Part shown: one piece after another, positions 16,485 to 24,047 of the stretch
Layout: each line of letters starts with the position of its first letter
Numbering within the stretch: position 1 is the stretch's first letter
From: PALSA-612 sp963791225
GTDB taxonomy: Bacteria > Actinomycetota > Thermoleophilia > Gaiellales > Gaiellaceae
NCBI GenBank assembly: GCA_963791225.1
Contig: CAWBRV010000007.1
Location: forward strand, 1 to 64,000
DNA: 64,000 bases
Reading direction: 5' to 3'
Made by a program: the position numbers and the translations under genes
Notes under the pieces: generated by a model
Told to the model about the DNA's origin: nothing
Databases searched by the model: none
Seen by the model: only the letters and a program-made list of their open reading frames with translations

Positions 16485-17810
16485 GAACGCCATCGTCGGC
16501 GTAGCCGCGACAACCGTTTCGAGGACGTCTTGGTACCGACTCGCGAGCGTGCGGCGCTCGAACCGATGAAGAACCTCTCGGTTAACTGTCGGCGGGAGTT
16601 GCGGAGACCCGCGGCGCCGATCGAGTTCGGCTCGAAGTATGCGCTCGATCGCAACGGCGTCGCTCGGCTCACAGATATAGGAGTTGCCCGCCTCGACGAG
16701 GATGTCCCGAGCGTCACCCTCGGGGATCGCGGCCAGAATCGGAGGACCGGCGGCGATGTATTCGTAGGTCTTTCCCGGAACGATCCCCGATCTCATCCCT
16801 GAGGGCATCTGATGCATTGGAAGGAAGAGGAGGTCAGCGGTCTGCATCAGGCGGACGGCGTCTGAGTGACGAAGGTAGCCGTGGGTTACGACGCCGGTGA
16901 TCCGTTGCGTCGTCTCCCGGTCGGCCTCGGACATCACGCCAGCCAGGTGAAGCTCGACGTGCAGCCCCGGGTCGCGTTGGATCCGTTCGATCGCATCGAC
17001 GAGGTAGACATGCGACCGGCCGAGGAGATTCGTCCCTGCGACACCGCCTCCGAACAGCCTCCGCGGCCACGCGGTTGCGCGCCGGCCGAGTTCGGTGTGG
17101 AGGTAACCGGTGTGCACGATCCGCAACGTGCCGTCGGGAGCCCTCGGCGCGAACGGGGCAAAGTCCGACTCGTCGTATCCGTTCGGGATCGAGACGATCG
17201 GACGGTCGCAAAGCTCGGGGAAGGCCGAGGAGATTCGCCTCGCCGCCTCCGGAGTCGTAGTCACGATCGCCGCCGCAGTTCGCAGCATGACGCGCATGTT
17301 GCGCTGTTCTAGGATGCGATGAACTCGGGTGCCGTAGATCGTCATCTCGTCGAGCGCCCACGGATCGCGAAGATCGGCAACCCACGGCACGCCGAGATCT
17401 CGCGCAAGGGCGGCGCCGACGGGAGCGGATTGGTACGGAGGCATCGACACCACGATCACGTCCGCGCTCCCGGCCACGGTCAGAGCTGTCGCGTATGCGC
17501 CCTGCTGCCACCAGCGAGTCCAGGCGGACGTGAGTCGAAGCCATCTCTCTGCACGACGGAGCCAGCGGCTTTCGGCGACGATCTCCGGCCCTTCTACCCT
17601 ATGCACGTTTGTGTTTGCGGAAACGTCGGAGAGGAGCGTCTCGTCGATCGGCGACCAGCGGTCGACCGAGCGGCCAGGGCCGGTGACGACGTCAACGACC
17701 CATTCGGACTCACTGACCTCTGGCAGGTAGCGGGCGAATTTGACCGGACGCTGCGCCCCCGAGCCGCCGATCGGCGGGAAGTGATACGCGAGCATGACTG
17801 CCTTCTTCAT
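16470..17810 (-). CDS. GT4-type glycosyltransferase (WcaI-like)
   Basis: 446 residues. The N-terminal YHFPPIGGSGAQRPVKFARYL is the hallmark of the GT4 subgroup found in exopolysaccharide clusters. A GT-B fold follows: SIPNGYDESDF opens the second Rossmann domain, and GKTYEYIAAGPPILAAIPEGDARDIL corresponds to the donor-binding E-x7-E region. There is no transmembrane helix, so action at the inner membrane face on a lipid-linked intermediate is expected. It lies 81 bp downstream of the oxidoreductase gene in the same direction and probably belongs to the operon started by the sugar transferase at 20497. Sugar specificity is unknown. Confidence 0.8.
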   Translation of the reverse strand: MKKAVMLAYHFPPIGGSGAQRPVKFARYLPEVSESEWVVDVVTGPGRSVDRWSPIDETLLSDVSANTNVHRVEGPEIVAESRWLRRAERWLRLTSAWTRWWQQGAYATALTVAGSADVIVVSMPPYQSAPVGAALARDLGVPWVADLRDPWALDEMTIYGTRVHRILEQRNMRVMLRTAAAIVTTTPEAARRISSAFPELCDRPIVSIPNGYDESDFAPFAPRAPDGTLRIVHTGYLHTELGRRATAWPRRLFGGGVAGTNLLGRSHVYLVDAIERIQRDPGLHVELHLAGVMSEADRETTQRITGVVTHGYLRHSDAVRLMQTADLLFLPMHQMPSGMRSGIVPGKTYEYIAAGPPILAAIPEGDARDILVEAGNSYICEPSDAVAIERILRAELDRRRGSPQLPPTVNREVLHRFERRTLASRYQDVLETVVAATPTMAFSGGA

Positions 17811-17891
17811 TCGACGCCTAGCATTCCGAAGCTGACGCAGTGCTCGCCGGCCCGCTCCCGGTTCGGAGCGAGTTCCGTGCTTCGCTCCCGC

Positions 17892-18923
17892 CTATCTTGA
17901 CAGGACGTTCCCTCCGGTAGGGACACGCGCACCTGCCTGATTGAGCGACCGGTCGACCGCTTCGATCATCCGGACGACGTCGATGCCCACCTCGGGAGAT
18001 GACCGCGGCGTTGTGCCGTTCAGGATCGCAGAGCAGAAGTCTTCCATCTCCAGATACAAGGGCTCGGCGGCGTCCACGCGTGGAGACACGATGTCGCCTG
18101 TTCGGTATGTGAGCCTGTACTCGCCAAACGTCTCTGGATCGCGGAGCGATACGCCCGAGTCGAACACGCGCACCGGCTCGACGTTCGTGTCGTCATAGAC
18201 GACCATCTTCCTCGACCCGATGACGGTTGTCCGGCGCAGCTTGCTTGGCGCGAGCCAAGAGAGCTCGACATTCGCGATCGTCTCGGAGGGGAACTCGAGG
18301 CTGATGAAGGCGACGTCGGGGACGGATGGGATGATGCAGCCGCGGCTCAGCGCCGACACGAAAACGGGCAACTCGCCAAGCCACCAGCGCAAGATCGAGA
18401 AGTCGTGTGGTGCGAGGTCCCAGACGACGCTGACGTCGGGTTGGTGCAGCCCGAGGTTCACCCGGCTCGTCGAGATCGAAAAGATTTCGCCCAGTTCGCC
18501 CGATGCGATCAGTTGAGCGACCTTGCACACCGGAGGGCTATAGAGGAACGTGTGGCCGGGCATCAGGACGAGACCCCGGTCGGCCGCGAGGTGTGCCAGG
18601 CAGACGGCCTCGACGGCGGAGCCGGCCAGTGGCTTCTCGACAAAGACGTGCTTGTTGGCTTCCAGAGCCTGCATCGAAAGGTCGAAGTGCGTGCTGACAG
18701 GGGTGGCGATCGCTACCGCGTCGACGGTCGGGTCGGCTAGGACCTGGTCGAACGACGTCGTCAGTCGAACAGCTGGGTACCGGCGCGAGATCCGCTCGAA
18801 CGTCTCCGGCCGCTCGTCGCAGACGTACGCCACTTCCGCGAGAGAAAGGTCGTGTAAGCACCGAACCAGGTTCGGCCCCCAATACCCGAGTCCCACCACC
18901 GCGATCCTGATCGGGGGGTTCAT
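17892..18923 (-). CDS. Gfo/Idh/MocA-family NAD(P)-dependent sugar oxidoreductase
   Basis: 343 residues from ATG 18923, which overlaps the stop of the sugar transferase as ATGA. The N-terminus is a Rossmann domain (IRIAVVGLGYWGPNLVRCL). VFVEKPLA is the conserved EKP motif with the catalytic or cofactor-contacting Lys. The C-terminal alpha/beta domain includes DLAPHDFSILRWWLG. Relatives with the WGPN motif commonly oxidise C3 of UDP-N-acetylglucosaminuronic acid (WbpB/WlbA-type role) before 3-amination. A matching aminotransferase and acyltransferase lie at 22409 and 23541, which supports that role here. The substrate is inferred, not shown. Confidence 0.75.
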   Translation of the reverse strand: MNPPIRIAVVGLGYWGPNLVRCLHDLSLAEVAYVCDERPETFERISRRYPAVRLTTSFDQVLADPTVDAVAIATPVSTHFDLSMQALEANKHVFVEKPLAGSAVEAVCLAHLAADRGLVLMPGHTFLYSPPVCKVAQLIASGELGEIFSISTSRVNLGLHQPDVSVVWDLAPHDFSILRWWLGELPVFVSALSRGCIIPSVPDVAFISLEFPSETIANVELSWLAPSKLRRTTVIGSRKMVVYDDTNVEPVRVFDSGVSLRDPETFGEYRLTYRTGDIVSPRVDAAEPLYLEMEDFCSAILNGTTPRSSPEVGIDVVRMIEAVDRSLNQAGARVPTGGNVLSR

Positions 18924-20497
18924 GCCGTCGACCTGGAAGTCAATTGCCGGTAGAGCGCGACCGGCGTGCGGCAGAGGAGCGACAGGTCGAGACCCAACGA
19001 CCAGCTGCGTGCATAGGAGACGTCCATGTCCAGGGCTTCGCCGAACGTCGACCTCGCCCGCGCTGTCACCTGCCACAGGCCGGTCAGACCCGGCAAGACG
19101 AGGAAGCGCTCGAAGTGGTGGGGAGCGAAGTTCTCCGTCTCATATGGAATGCAAGGTCGGGGTCCGACAAGCGACATCTCGCCCCGGATCACGTTGATGA
19201 GTTGCGGGAGTTCATCGAGGCTGGTCTTCCGCAGCCACCGACCGACGCCGGTCACCTCGGACTTCTGATCGAGCTTGTACAGGCCGTTGGCCGTTGGGCC
19301 AGCGCCAGAGTTCATCGTCGACTTGATGTAGTCGCGGTGCGCATCCTCGCTGACGCCATCGTTCATCGTCCTGAACTTGAGCGCGGTGAACTCCTTCATG
19401 TTCTGACCCAGACGCGTCTGCCGGAACAGCACCGGACCGGGTGAATCTCGCTTGATCCGCCAGGCGATATAGGCGAACAGCGGTGCCGTAACGATGATCA
19501 GACTCACTGAGACCAGAAGGTCAAGCGACCTCTTCGCGAAGCAGTCGAAGGGCCGCAGCCGAGCCGGCGGGAGCCCGATCAGCGGAAGCGCCTCGACCAT
19601 ATGCATCTCCACGCGCGGGCCGAACGCGTTGAACAATCTGGGCACGAGGTCGATGTGGATCGAGGTCGCCTTTAGACGATGGATGAGCCCAAGCAGTTCG
19701 TCATGGGTGTCCTTTGAGTAGGCGATGATGACCCGGTCGACTCGGTGCCGGCGTGCGATGTCAACCAGGTCCTCCTGGCGGCCGAGGAGGACCAGGTCGT
19801 GCAGATCTGCTCGGCGTTCCCTCGGCTCCGGGTCCACGAAGCCGACCAACTCGATCCCGTACTCCGGGTGATGCTGCAGTTTTCTGGCGATCAGCTGCCC
19901 GACGTTTCCGGCGCCGACGATGATTGCGCGCTGCGTGTAGGCGGCCGTCCGCCGGGCGATGACACGAGCCAACGCTCGCCCCGACACGACCAATCCGATC
20001 GCCAGCAGCCAGAAGGTGACCATTCGGTGAGGATCGGGGTCGAAGGCTCCTGTCAGCCAGCCGATCGCCGAGAACATCCATGCTCCGATCGTCACGACAA
20101 CGAAGACGCCCAAAAAGTCGTCGACGGTGGAGTGGTCGGTCCGCATATGGTCCCTGTCGTAGAGGCCGCCAAACATCGCCGCGGAAATCCAGATCGGGAG
20201 GCTAAGGATGAAGACGAGCGACTCCTGCGCTGGCGGAACGACGTCATGCACGTTGGCGCCCGGTCTGTTGATGACCTGCGCGACGACGAACGCGATGCTG
20301 AGCCCGAGTACGTCGGCGATCAGAAGCAGGCGATGAACGATCCAGTCGCGACTTCGACCGCGAGGCGGTGCCTGGTCGACGTCCGAGCTGTACCGGGAAA
20401 GCGGGACGCTCGCGACGTCGGGCCCCGTTGCCAACGCGCCCGCTGGCGCAGGGTTGATAACTTGACCTCGCGGCCCCACGCCTTTGACGCTTCGCAT
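18920..20497 (-). CDS. Polyprenyl-phosphate sugar-1-phosphate transferase (initiating enzyme)
   Basis: 525 residues from ATG 20497, preceded by GGGGAGAGGGG; an upstream in-frame extension lacks coding character. Four or five hydrophobic segments (about 55-180) precede a CoA-binding-like Rossmann module (IIVGAGNVGQLIARKL). A further helix (about 330) leads into the bacterial sugar transferase domain: KRSLDLLVS, LKFRTM, DELPQLINVIRGEMSLVGPRP, GLTGLWQV. WbaP/WcaJ-type enzymes transfer a hexose-1-phosphate onto undecaprenyl phosphate and start repeat-unit assembly. It heads a leftward operon with the oxidoreductase and the GT4. Confidence 0.9.
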   Translation of the reverse strand: MRSVKGVGPRGQVINPAPAGALATGPDVASVPLSRYSSDVDQAPPRGRSRDWIVHRLLLIADVLGLSIAFVVAQVINRPGANVHDVVPPAQESLVFILSLPIWISAAMFGGLYDRDHMRTDHSTVDDFLGVFVVVTIGAWMFSAIGWLTGAFDPDPHRMVTFWLLAIGLVVSGRALARVIARRTAAYTQRAIIVGAGNVGQLIARKLQHHPEYGIELVGFVDPEPRERRADLHDLVLLGRQEDLVDIARRHRVDRVIIAYSKDTHDELLGLIHRLKATSIHIDLVPRLFNAFGPRVEMHMVEALPLIGLPPARLRPFDCFAKRSLDLLVSVSLIIVTAPLFAYIAWRIKRDSPGPVLFRQTRLGQNMKEFTALKFRTMNDGVSEDAHRDYIKSTMNSGAGPTANGLYKLDQKSEVTGVGRWLRKTSLDELPQLINVIRGEMSLVGPRPCIPYETENFAPHHFERFLVLPGLTGLWQVTARARSTFGEALDMDVSYARSWSLGLDLSLLCRTPVALYRQLTSRSTA

Positions 20498-20696
20498 GGC
20501 CCCTCTCCCCAGATGGACTCGTGCTTCGATCGGATGTTGAGGACAGTTCGCACAATAGGTACCGTCACCAGAAGTGGCCAGGTCCGTCGGCGAAGACCAT
20601 TCGGGTGTGGAGCAGGCCCGTGAGCAAAACCTGTCCTTTCGGCTAATAGCGGCGCACGGCCCTCTCGGCGGCGCCTGCATCCAGTCGCGCTGAGCG

Positions 20697-21392
20697 ATGC
20701 GGCTCGGCCCAGGCGACCTCGCGCGTGTTGCAGTCGATCGGCTCGTGCTCGCGGCGACAGGCGCGGGTCGAGAGATCGTTCGAGCAGGGACTGCCTCTGT
20801 CCGGGCGGTCGCACTCTCGTTCGACGATGGACCGTCGCCGGCGAATACGCCCGCGGTGTTGGACTTGCTGGAGTCGTATGGCGCGCGTGCAACGTTCTTC
20901 GTGGTTGGCGAGCTGGTTGATGGCTCCGAGCCGATCCTCGCGCGCGCGATCAAGCTCGGTCACGAGCTCGGCAATCACACGTTTACGCATCCGAAGAGCG
21001 TCCTTCTCGGGCGACGCGAGCTCGTCGAGGAGGTGACACGCACGAACGCGGCGATCGAGAGCGTCGGCGCTCGGCCGACGCTCGTCAGGCCGCCGTTCGG
21101 CAAGGACCGCCGACGGTTTGTCCAGATCGCGCGAGAGCTCGGGATGAAGGTCGCTCTCTGGTCTCTGGACTCGGCCGACACGCGGGGAGCAGCAGGGGCC
21201 GACATCGCAGCGGTGCTCGTCCGCCGCACGACGCCGGGAACCGTTGTCCTGATGCACGACGGGGGCGCGCGGCGCCCCGAGACGCTGGCCGCGTGTGCGG
21301 ACTACCTTCCTGCCATGATCGATCAGGGTTACCGATTCGTCACCATGAGCGAGTTGCTCACGCTGCGGCGGCTAGAAGGCTCAGCGAAGTGA
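20697..21392 (+). CDS. Polysaccharide deacetylase (NodB family, CE4)
   Basis: 231 residues with all main CE4 motifs: SFDDGP (residues 41-46, base and metal Asp), HTFTH (94-98, metal His), RPPFG (about 131), and a late MHDGG. There is a short N-terminal amphipathic stretch but no clear signal peptide, so location is uncertain. The enzyme removes N- or O-acetyl groups from sugars in a polymer. It starts 199 bp from the divergent initiating sugar transferase and overlaps the convergent methyltransferase gene by 12 bp. A role in tailoring the local exopolysaccharide is inferred. Confidence 0.85.
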   Translation: MRLGPGDLARVAVDRLVLAATGAGREIVRAGTASVRAVALSFDDGPSPANTPAVLDLLESYGARATFFVVGELVDGSEPILARAIKLGHELGNHTFTHPKSVLLGRRELVEEVTRTNAAIESVGARPTLVRPPFGKDRRRFVQIARELGMKVALWSLDSADTRGAAGADIAAVLVRRTTPGTVVLMHDGGARRPETLAACADYLPAMIDQGYRFVTMSELLTLRRLEGSAK

Positions 21393-22307
21393 GCTCGGCG
21401 GTTTCGTCCACAGCACTGACACCTTGGTGGTAAGGAGTTCCTCGAGCGAGTACTCGTTCAGCTCTCCGGACGAGCGACTCGCAACCGCCTCGGCTCGGAG
21501 CTTGTCGGCGTCAGGCTGGTCGAGCAGCACGTCCGCGCCGGGGATGGAAGCGTCGAATAGCCGACGCCACTCGGGCAGCCTCAGCCTGTTCAGGTACGCA
21601 TTGGGCCGAACAGAACCTCGCGTCGCGGGCCGGAGGTGGACCCACGGTGGAAGCGCCTCCCGGTTGCCGCCGAGCACCCGCACGTCGTGGCTGCCGGCTG
21701 GACTCGTATAGAGGATGAAGTCGAGGTAGAGAAGGCCCGCCGGCCTCAGCACTCTGGCCATCTCGTCCAGGACGGCTGCCGGATCCGGGAGGTGCTGGAA
21801 GACTGCGAAGGCGTAGACGACGTCGAACGTTGAAGCCGGGAAGCTCATCTGGGCCGCGTCCATCTGCAGGACGCGCGGGGAAGGGAGGCTGCGCCGACCG
21901 AGTGCCCGCGCCAGTTCGCGCCGATAGCGCATATCGACCAGCAGCCCCTTCCTCGCCACCGTCTTCACGAGTCGGTAACCCCCGTTCGTTTGCGCAACCT
22001 GGACGTACGCCCGAGCGTCGAATCCGCGCGGAATGACGTCGAGGTCGATACCCACGACGTCGTTTCGAGCGCTGAAGTACGTGAGTTGCGCGAGTTGCTG
22101 CCCCGGCCCGACGTCGAGCATTCGTTGACCCTCGAACTCCACGCCGAAGCGCTCCAGAGCGAGTCGCTCCACGCGGTGCACGTCGGACAACATCTGCGCC
22201 ACGCGCGCCTGAATGTCGCCGTTCGCCGCTCGGAGCAGGTGAACGGCGTCCCGCACTTTGTGCGCGAGACCCCCTTGATCAGAGGAATACGACTTGAGCG
22301 TTGTCAT
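21381..22307 (-). CDS. Class I SAM-dependent methyltransferase
   Basis: 308 residues. MLDVGPGQQLAQLTYF is motif I (SAM-binding). GIDLDV holds the acidic residue after beta2, and FDVVYAFAVFQHLPDPAAVLDEMARVLRPAG covers motifs II-III. The last ~100 residues (NAYLNRLRLPEWRRLF onward) are typical of sugar or lipid methyltransferases in polysaccharide loci. It is soluble. Target unknown; it probably modifies a glycan or its carrier. It is divergent from the aminotransferase gene at 22409. Confidence 0.75.
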   Translation of the reverse strand: MTTLKSYSSDQGGLAHKVRDAVHLLRAANGDIQARVAQMLSDVHRVERLALERFGVEFEGQRMLDVGPGQQLAQLTYFSARNDVVGIDLDVIPRGFDARAYVQVAQTNGGYRLVKTVARKGLLVDMRYRRELARALGRRSLPSPRVLQMDAAQMSFPASTFDVVYAFAVFQHLPDPAAVLDEMARVLRPAGLLYLDFILYTSPAGSHDVRVLGGNREALPPWVHLRPATRGSVRPNAYLNRLRLPEWRRLFDASIPGADVLLDQPDADKLRAEAVASRSSGELNEYSLEELLTTKVSVLWTKPPSSLR

Positions 22308-22408
22308 CGGCGTCGTTGTAGCCTGCCTAGGCCTGTTGTAGCGGAGAGTTCAGGACCCGGCAACCCGGCTGTCCTCGACATTCGCCATCAGGGGTGTACG
22401 CTGAATCC

Positions 22409-23548
22409 ATGGAGACGTCGACGATCTCGCAGGCCCCGGGCTCGGTCCCGTTCTACGATCTCGAGCCCAGTCATGGCACTCTTCGCCGAGAGGTTCTCGA
22501 GGACATTGCGAGGACGATCGACAGCGGCCGCTTCGTGAACGGGCCGGAGGTCGGCAGGTTCGAGGATGCGTTCGCAGCATATTGTGAGACAGATGCCTGC
22601 GTTGGTGTCGCGAGCGGGCTGGATGCGCTGAGGATCGCGCTTCTGGCCGCAGGCATCGAGCGCGGTGACGAGGTGATCGTGCCTGCGATGACGTTCGTCG
22701 CCACCTTCGAAGCCGTGTCGCAGGCCGGCGGCCGGCCCATCGTCGCGGAGATCTCAGACAAGGACTACTGCTTGGACGTCGACGCCGTCACGGCCGTGAT
22801 CAGCGAGCGCACCCGTTTCCTGCTGCCGGTTCACCTGTACGGGCAGATGGCGGACATCCAGTCCCTCGCTCAGGTCGCGTCTAAGCACGATCTCGTCATG
22901 ATCGAAGATGCCTGCCAGGCACACGGCGCGCAGCGCGACGGCACGCGACCGGGAGCACGATCGGCGGCCGCCGCCTACAGTTTCTACCCGGCCAAGAACC
23001 TCGGGGCCTTCGGGGACGCCGGAGCCCTGACCACGAACGACCACGAACTGGCGGAGCGTGTCCGGGCGCTTCGCGAGCATGGGCAAAGCGCGAAGTATCG
23101 TCACGAATACGAGGGTTTCACCTCCCGGTTGGATTCGATCCAGGCGGCCGTGCTCATCCGAAAGCTCAGGCGACTTGACGATTGGAACGCGGAGCGGTGT
23201 GTAGTCGCAGCCGGTTACTCCGAGAGGCTCGAAGGCGTGGGTGATCTGCGGTTGCCCGGTGTACCCGTCGACAGCATGCCCGTCTGGCACCTCTACGTGA
23301 TCCGGACAGCCAGTCCCCTGGACATGGCCGACTACCTCTTGGATCGGGGGATCCAGACTGGGCGCCATTATCCGGAGCCGGTGCACCTGTCGCCGGCCTA
23401 CGCGCGGCTCGGGCGCAGGCGAGGCGATTTTCCCGTCGCGGAAGCGCTCGCGGACGAGTGTCTGTCGCTGCCGCTCTTTCCGGGTATCACGGAGGAGCAG
23501 GTGGAACGCGTGACGGCCACGATCGGCGATTACTTCCAGGGTGCCTGA
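22409..23548 (+). CDS. DegT/DnrJ/EryC1 sugar aminotransferase (WbpE/FdtB-like)
   Basis: 379 residues from ATG 22409; a GTG five codons upstream is less likely. It is a PLP enzyme of the sugar aminotransferase fold: VPFYDLEPSHG start, SGRFVNGPEV, the IEDACQAHGA pocket, and SFYPAKNLGAFGDAG, whose Lys forms the Schiff base. Such enzymes transaminate a 3-keto or 4-keto nucleotide sugar. The start of the acyltransferase gene overlaps this gene's end by 8 bp, so the two act in sequence to give an N-acylated amino sugar. Together with the oxidoreductase at 17892, this fits a UDP-2,3-diacetamido sugar pathway (inference). Confidence 0.85.
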   Translation: METSTISQAPGSVPFYDLEPSHGTLRREVLEDIARTIDSGRFVNGPEVGRFEDAFAAYCETDACVGVASGLDALRIALLAAGIERGDEVIVPAMTFVATFEAVSQAGGRPIVAEISDKDYCLDVDAVTAVISERTRFLLPVHLYGQMADIQSLAQVASKHDLVMIEDACQAHGAQRDGTRPGARSAAAAYSFYPAKNLGAFGDAGALTTNDHELAERVRALREHGQSAKYRHEYEGFTSRLDSIQAAVLIRKLRRLDDWNAERCVVAAGYSERLEGVGDLRLPGVPVDSMPVWHLYVIRTASPLDMADYLLDRGIQTGRHYPEPVHLSPAYARLGRRRGDFPVAEALADECLSLPLFPGITEEQVERVTATIGDYFQGA

Positions 23549-24047
23549 CAGGCCGGCGAACGATGCGCCCTACAGGCTGATCTCGGACGTCGAGTTCGGC
23601 GAAGGCGTCGTCGTCCACGCGTTCGCCAATCTCTACGGTTGTCGGATCGGGAAAGAGACGACGGTCGGGCCGTTCGTCGAGATCCAGCGAGGAGCGATCA
23701 TCGGTGAACGGTGCAAGCTGCAGAGCCACTCGTTCATCTGTGACGGCGTAGTGATCGAGGACGAGGTCTTCGTCGGTCACGGTGTCATGTTCATCAACGA
23801 CCGCTTCCCACGTGCGACCACGGATGCAGGTCTCTTAAAGAGCACCGCGGACTGGATGTTGGTTCCCACGATCGTGGAGCAGCGCGCCGCGATCGGATCC
23901 GGCGCCGTCATCCTCTGCGGCGTCCGGATCGGCTCGCGCGCCCTGGTGGGAGCCGGCGCTGTCGTCACCCGCGACGTCCCGGCCGGCGCCGTCGTTGTCG
24001 GCAATCCTGCGCGCGAGCTGCTACGGGAGGCCGGCGGAGCCGCCTAG
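23541..24047 (+). CDS. Left-handed beta-helix N-acyltransferase (WbpD/FdtC-like)
   Basis: 168 residues from GTG. Hexapeptide repeats run throughout (IGKETTVGPFVEI, IGERCKLQSHSF, IGSGAVILCGVRIGSRALVGAGAVVTRDVP) and end in VVVGNPAR, the usual end of trimeric LbetaH acetyltransferases. FINDRFPRAT matches the substrate loop of WbpD/WlbB/FdtC enzymes that acetylate the 3-amino group of a nucleotide sugar. It is translationally coupled to the aminotransferase at 22409. The stop TAG lies in a CTAG shared with the convergent beta-helix gene. Confidence 0.85.
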   Translation: MPDRPANDAPYRLISDVEFGEGVVVHAFANLYGCRIGKETTVGPFVEIQRGAIIGERCKLQSHSFICDGVVIEDEVFVGHGVMFINDRFPRATTDAGLLKSTADWMLVPTIVEQRAAIGSGAVILCGVRIGSRALVGAGAVVTRDVPAGAVVVGNPARELLREAGGAA